A stretch of 64,000 nt of DNA from an uncultured Dehalococcoidia bacterium (GTDB lineage: Bacteria > Chloroflexota > Dehalococcoidia > Bin125), in the NCBI GenBank assembly GCA_958295515.1, contig CATQGW010000001.1, forward strand, positions 1,070,658-1,134,657, given 5' to 3'. The position numbers and the translations under genes are program-made. Within the stretch, counting starts at the first letter, position 1. Every line of letters starts with the position of its first letter. The notes under the pieces were generated by a model. It worked only from the letters and a program-made list of their open reading frames with translations, was not told where the DNA came from and did not search any database. Shown here piece by piece: positions 59,609 through 64,000 of the stretch.

Positions 59609-60898
59609 TCAGGTCAGCGTCTCCGCGATCACACCCGCCGCAAGCAACTCCTCAATCCGCTCTGGCGAGTAGCCCAGCAGCCCCGCCAGCACCTGGCGCG
59701 TGTCGCGCGCAAACAGTGGCGCGGCTGAGCGGGGCGGCGCGGGCGTGGCGGAGAGCCGATAGGCGGCCTGCGGCGCGGGCGACAGCCCCACCTGCGGATG
59801 CTCCAGACCGCCGACCGCCTGCCGCGCCGCGATCTGCGGGTCGCGCAGCAGCGTCCGCGCGCCCATCACCGCCGAGGCCGGCGCGCCCGCGCCTTGCAGC
59901 CGCTCCGCCAGCGCCGGCGCGTCGAACCCCGCCGTCCACGCCCCCAGCCGCGCGTCCAGCGCCTCGCGATGCTTCCAGCGCCGCAGCGCCGTGCGAAAGC
60001 GCCAATCGCCCGCCGCCTCCGCATCGCCCCAGACCGAGAGCAGCGCCTCCCAGTCCGCGTCGCCCCGGCAGGCAATCGCAATCCAGGCGTCCGGATCATC
60101 CGCCGACGGCCGCGCCGGATAGACCCCGTGCGGCGCCCAACAGCGATGCTCGTTGCCGATTCGCGTCGGCTCGCGCCCGCTCAGCTGCGCCGCCAGCAGC
60201 GCCTCGCCGATCAGCTGCAGCTCGCCCTCCAGCATCGCCAGCTCCACAGTCTGCCCGACGCCGTCGCGCTCCCGCGCCCGCAGCGCGGCCAGCGTCGCCG
60301 ACGCCGCGTGCAGCCCCGCGTTCTGATCGCAGTAGAAGTTGCCCGGCTTCAGCGGCGGCCCGTCCCGATAGCCGGTCAGCCACGACAGCCCGCTCATCGC
60401 GTCGATCCCCGGCCCGTAGGAAATCCGGTCGCGCCACGGACCCGACGACCCGAACGCCGGCATCCGCACATAGATCAGGCGCGGATTGCGGGCGTGCAGC
60501 GCCTCCCAGCCGAGTCCGAAATTGCCCATCACGCGCGGCGAGTAGTTCTCAATCACCACATCGCTGACATCGACGAGCTCGAGAAACAGCTCGCGCCCCG
60601 CCGGCACGGCCAGGTTGAGCGCGAGCGAGCGCTTGCTGTTGGCCAGCTCGTTCAGACGCGGCTCGCGGTTCCACGGCTCGTCGGGCGCGCCCTCCCGCGC
60701 CGGCAGCGCCGAGCTCGGGTGACGCGGGCGCGCCCAGGGCGTCTCGATCCGCAACACCTCCGCGCCCAACGCGCCCAGCAACAGCGTCGCCACCGGCCCG
60801 GCCACCGCCACCGTCAGGTCCAGCACCCGCAGCCCGGCCAGCGGGCGCTCGCCGTCGGGAATGCTCGGAAACGGCGTCAGCCGCCGCTCAGGTAACAC
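59609..60898 (-). CDS. CaiB/BaiF-family CoA-transferase
   Basis: PLAGLRVLDLTVAVAGPVATLLLGALGAEVLRIETP...NSKRSLALNL; likely GTG start 60898. Confidence 0.88.
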   Translation of the reverse strand: MLPERRLTPFPSIPDGERPLAGLRVLDLTVAVAGPVATLLLGALGAEVLRIETPWARPRHPSSALPAREGAPDEPWNREPRLNELANSKRSLALNLAVPAGRELFLELVDVSDVVIENYSPRVMGNFGLGWEALHARNPRLIYVRMPAFGSSGPWRDRISYGPGIDAMSGLSWLTGYRDGPPLKPGNFYCDQNAGLHAASATLAALRARERDGVGQTVELAMLEGELQLIGEALLAAQLSGREPTRIGNEHRCWAPHGVYPARPSADDPDAWIAIACRGDADWEALLSVWGDAEAAGDWRFRTALRRWKHREALDARLGAWTAGFDAPALAERLQGAGAPASAVMGARTLLRDPQIAARQAVGGLEHPQVGLSPAPQAAYRLSATPAPPRSAAPLFARDTRQVLAGLLGYSPERIEELLAAGVIAETLT

Positions 60899-62105
60899 CG
60901 GCCCGCCTCCAGCGAACGCGCTCGCGCGGCGCGCCCAACAGCGCCGCGTCGGCGTCCAGCCGCGGCGCTTCGCCATCCACCCACGGCGTCGCGCCGAAGC
61001 GCACCGCCGGCCCGGGCGCGAGCGCCGTTCCGCCGTCGGGCAGCGCCACAGCGCGGAAAAAATCGCGCGCCGCGTGGTGCCCGTCGGCGTCGGCCAACAC
61101 CTCCGAGGGACGCAGCACCTCGGTGAAGGGCAGGCGCAGCTCCTGCGCGCGGCGCACCACCTCGCGGCGCGGCAGACGCTCCAGCAGCGGAGCCATCAGC
61201 GCGTCCACCTCGTCGGCGCGGCCCATCAGCGAGGCCAGCATCTCCGGCTCCGCCAGCCGCGGTTCGTCGAACAGCACCGCCATCTGCTCCGGATAGCGGT
61301 TGTTGCAGTGCGCATGCACCCAACCGTCGGCGCAGGGCCGGATCGTGCTGGGGTACAACTGTCCCGGCCCAAAGCCGACCAGCCGCGGCCCGTTGCGCTT
61401 CGGCTCGTGGTCGTGGAACCAGGCGTTCTGATAGCCGCCGCCCAGCAGAAAGGCGACCGCCTCGCAGATCGCCACGTCAACATGCTGCCCCCGCGCACGT
61501 TCGGCGTCCCGCGCGTGCAGCGCCGTCAGCAGACCCAACACCGCGTGCAACCCCGCCTGCAGGTGCGCCTGCTCGCCCCAGGCCTTGACCGGCTCGCGCT
61601 CAGGATCGCCCGTGATCCGCAGGTACCCGCCCGCCGCGTAGGCGGTCAGTTCGGTCGCCCGCCAGTCGGCCTTGGGACCGCGCCAGCCGTAGGGCGTGAT
61701 GGTGCAGATTTGGAGGTCGGGGTGTGTCCCGTGCAGTGCGTCGGGTTCCAGTCCTCGCTTCGCGTAGTCGGCGCGGTCGATGTCGCTGATCAGCGCATCA
61801 GCCTCGGCAAGCAGCGCTCGGAACAGCCGCCGGCCGGCGGCTGTTCCGAGCTCGAGCCGCAGCGAGCGCTTACGTCGGTTGAGATGCAGGTGCGCCGCCG
61901 CATGCGGGCTGCGCCGCAGCGAAGAGCCGCCCGGCGGCTCCACGAGCACCACCTCCGCGCCCATCCCCCCAAGCAGCCGCCCCGCATAAGCAGCCGCCGG
62001 CGTCTCCGACAGCTCAACAATGCGGAGCCCATCAAGCGCTCCGTCCGAGCCCCGCCCACCCTGCAACGATTTCATCCCCGCAGGGTACCTGCGGGCACGG
62101 ATCAA
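60888..62105 (-). CDS. CaiB/BaiF-family CoA-transferase
   Basis: ALDGLRIVELSETPAAAYAGRLLGGMGAEVVLVEPPGG...NRRKRSLRLEL; start may be internal. Confidence 0.88.
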   Translation of the reverse strand: MIRARRYPAGMKSLQGGRGSDGALDGLRIVELSETPAAAYAGRLLGGMGAEVVLVEPPGGSSLRRSPHAAAHLHLNRRKRSLRLELGTAAGRRLFRALLAEADALISDIDRADYAKRGLEPDALHGTHPDLQICTITPYGWRGPKADWRATELTAYAAGGYLRITGDPEREPVKAWGEQAHLQAGLHAVLGLLTALHARDAERARGQHVDVAICEAVAFLLGGGYQNAWFHDHEPKRNGPRLVGFGPGQLYPSTIRPCADGWVHAHCNNRYPEQMAVLFDEPRLAEPEMLASLMGRADEVDALMAPLLERLPRREVVRRAQELRLPFTEVLRPSEVLADADGHHAARDFFRAVALPDGGTALAPGPAVRFGATPWVDGEAPRLDADAALLGAPRERVRWRRAGVT

Positions 62106-62141
62106 GCCCGCTGGACAAACTGTGGTCCACGCAGCCAGCTG

Positions 62142-63035
62142 CTAAGCGCGCTCGTAGGTGCCGTAGCCGACCGGTCCGACGCGGCGGAACTTGGATCGGT
62201 CGCCGTGCCACCTGATGTCTTGAGCAATCCACAAGCATGTCTCATCCGGTGCCTTACTAGAAACCTGAGGGCCAGGGTCGCCGATCCCCTCGTCGTAAAT
62301 CCGCTGGTCGATGGTCGCCATCTCCCTCGCGATTTCGCGGTAGTGAAGCGGTTTGCCTGACGCCCGCAGGACCTGCGCAGCCCTCTCCAGCAGGTTGTGG
62401 ATGAGGGGAGGAGCGGCCGAATCATCGCTGTCGCCGCCAAACCAATAGTCGGGGACCTCAACGACGTACGTCCCCCTCGCCACCCGCACGAGCCGAGGGT
62501 CGTCATAGAAACGCGCGAGTAGTGTGCTGGCCGGATCTTCGCCGCCGACCTTGAAACCCACACCCGCCAGCGCGGCGTAGATGTCGCGGTAATGCATCGG
62601 CTTGCCGCGGTCGACAAGCACCTCGATTACGGCGTTGGCGTCTGCGCGGGGTGCATCAGGCGCATCCAGATCTTCCGACCCGTCGGCCAGCAGCCGATTC
62701 AGCACGCCGATCTGAGAGGTCAGCTGGTCGCGCGCTGCTTGTTCTTCGGCCACCTGCTGCTCGGCGGCAGTGAGCACATCGTCCCACCGCTCCCGTTCCT
62801 GCTGGGCGGCCGCAACCAACTCAGCGCCGTGTCCCCACTCTTCGGGATCGTCAGAGAGCAACCGCTCCAACGCCTGCTGCCGTGTGATCGCGAGGTTGAG
62901 CGCCGTCCGCGCTTCAGTCAGTCGATGATCGGCATTCGCCCGCTCCCCTTCCAAGCGCTCGCGCTCGCGCTCGGCGACAGCCGTGAACTCGCTCGTCAGC
63001 CCAAGCTCGACATCGCCGTTCTTCAAGTTGGCCAT
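62142..63035 (-). CDS. Coiled-coil protein with HARE-HTH-type winged helix domains
   Basis: Long coiled coil; ANAVIEVLVDRGKPMHYRDIYAALAGVGFKVGGEDPASTLLARFYDDPRLVRVARGTYVV; second HTH VLRASGKPLHYREIAREM. Confidence 0.72.
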   Translation of the reverse strand: MANLKNGDVELGLTSEFTAVAERERERLEGERANADHRLTEARTALNLAITRQQALERLLSDDPEEWGHGAELVAAAQQERERWDDVLTAAEQQVAEEQAARDQLTSQIGVLNRLLADGSEDLDAPDAPRADANAVIEVLVDRGKPMHYRDIYAALAGVGFKVGGEDPASTLLARFYDDPRLVRVARGTYVVEVPDYWFGGDSDDSAAPPLIHNLLERAAQVLRASGKPLHYREIAREMATIDQRIYDEGIGDPGPQVSSKAPDETCLWIAQDIRWHGDRSKFRRVGPVGYGTYERA

Positions 63036-63177
63036 TTGCTCTCCACCCTTCCATAGGTCAATCATAGCAAAACGATATTCCTAAGTCAACTCGTCAAGCT
63101 GATAAGGCATTGAGAGCCATAGAGGAGCGCAGGGCTAAGCTGAGAAGCAGCGGCACAAGACGATGCCGAGACCACCT

Positions 63178-63600
63178 ATGACCACCACCGACCCAACCCT
63201 GGCCTACCCCGCTTACAGCCGCTGGATGCTGCAGATCGCCGCCAGAATGGTCGAGTGCGGCGACCGACGGCAGGCCTCGAAGCAGATCTGGGAAGCGGCG
63301 GCGCAGCGCGTCAGCGAGATCGCCGACGAGCGCGGATGGCCCAACGCCAGCCTGACGGATACTTACGCGATCAGCCACCACATCTCCGTTCACGCGGGCG
63401 AGCGGCAGATTTCGATCCTCTTTGCGCTCGCCAGCGACACCGGCCGAAACTTCTATGAGGACTGGTTCTCCCTCGACGAGGTCGAACACCGCCTTGATGC
63501 GGCGCGAACGCTCTTCGCCCTCCTGGACGAAGCCCACCGGACGCTGCCGCTCGACCTGCCAATGCCCAACGAGCCGTTCTACCGCGAGCGCCACCCATAG
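63178..63600 (+). CDS. PaREP1/HEPN-like family protein
   Basis: ECGDRRQASKQIWEAAAQRVSEIADERGWPNASL...NFYEDWFSLDEVEHRLD. Confidence 0.68.
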   Translation: MTTTDPTLAYPAYSRWMLQIAARMVECGDRRQASKQIWEAAAQRVSEIADERGWPNASLTDTYAISHHISVHAGERQISILFALASDTGRNFYEDWFSLDEVEHRLDAARTLFALLDEAHRTLPLDLPMPNEPFYRERHP

Positions 63601-63654
63601 GATCGCCGGCGCAATGGGGTTACCCTGACAGCAAGTCAAGCGCCGAGGCGACCT

Positions 63655-64000
63655 ATGACCACCACCCAACCAATCGAAAGCCACGCCGTCCACAGCCGCC
63701 GAATGCTCGAGCATGCCGCCGAGATGATCGAGCAGGGCGACCGCCTACAAGCCTCCGAGAAGATCTGGGGCGCAGCAGCGCACCGACTCAAGGAGATCGC
63801 CGCCGAGCGTGGATGGCCGAATCGCAGCCACGCCGACGGCTGGGCAATCATCGACTACATCGCCGACCAATCCGGCGATCAGCGGATCGGCGACCTCTTC
63901 GGGCTCGCCAGCGACACGCACCAGAACTTCTATGAAGACCGGTATTCGCTCCGCAGGTTGGCAAGGCGGCTCGAGCAAATCCGCACGCTGCTTCAGCTGC
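63655..64000 (+). CDS. PaREP1/HEPN-like family protein (partial at window end)
   Basis: MTTTQPIESHAVHSRRMLEHAAEMIEQGDRLQASEKIWGAAAHRLKEIAAERGWPNRSHADG...HQNFYEDRYSLRRL; open to the window end, missing from ORF track. Confidence 0.68.
   Translation, partial: MTTTQPIESHAVHSRRMLEHAAEMIEQGDRLQASEKIWGAAAHRLKEIAAERGWPNRSHADGWAIIDYIADQSGDQRIGDLFGLASDTHQNFYEDRYSLRRLARRLEQIRTLLQL

Noticed and set aside
59798-60895. 365-aa plus-strand ORF
   Set aside because: Antisense of the CaiB/BaiF CoA-transferase; Arg/Pro/Gln-rich translation without domains.

Overview
This is a high-GC bacterial chromosome segment, possibly Chloroflexota-like by gene content (inference only). Most of it is housekeeping, with several accessory islands. 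(1) Positions ~1-13440, minus strand: a TPP-riboswitch-led thiamin operon (thiD-thiE-thiO-thiS-thiG-tenA ... HMP-type ABC transporter - second ThiE/TenI - FAD/4Fe-4S oxidase). Two blocks interrupt it: a DNA methyltransferase-HNH fusion with an unknown gene and an HNH-tail remnant, and an ApeA-like HEPN protein. (2) A GrdB/PrdB-family gene (18145-19392) is split by an in-frame TGA with a SECIS-like hairpin directly downstream, so it is probably a selenoprotein. (3) sucCD, a HigBA-like pair, tRNA-Ser(GCU), miaB, an NrtR-type Nudix regulator, a large secreted protein, and nadABC preceded by a perfect 9-3-9 palindrome. (4) The rpsB-tsf-pyrH-frr-uppS-cdsA-dxr-rseP cluster, with a PaREP1/HEPN-like gene between pyrH and frr and LysM-like modules inside RseP. 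(5) A lower-GC orphan GHKL ATPase gene, catabolic genes, a tandemly duplicated secreted-protein locus with a truncated third start, two CoA-transferases, a HARE-HTH protein, and two tandem PaREP1/HEPN-like paralogs at the right edge. A palindromic REP-like repeat family with compensatory stem changes recurs in intergenic DNA. All calls come from reading sequence and motifs; no searches were run.
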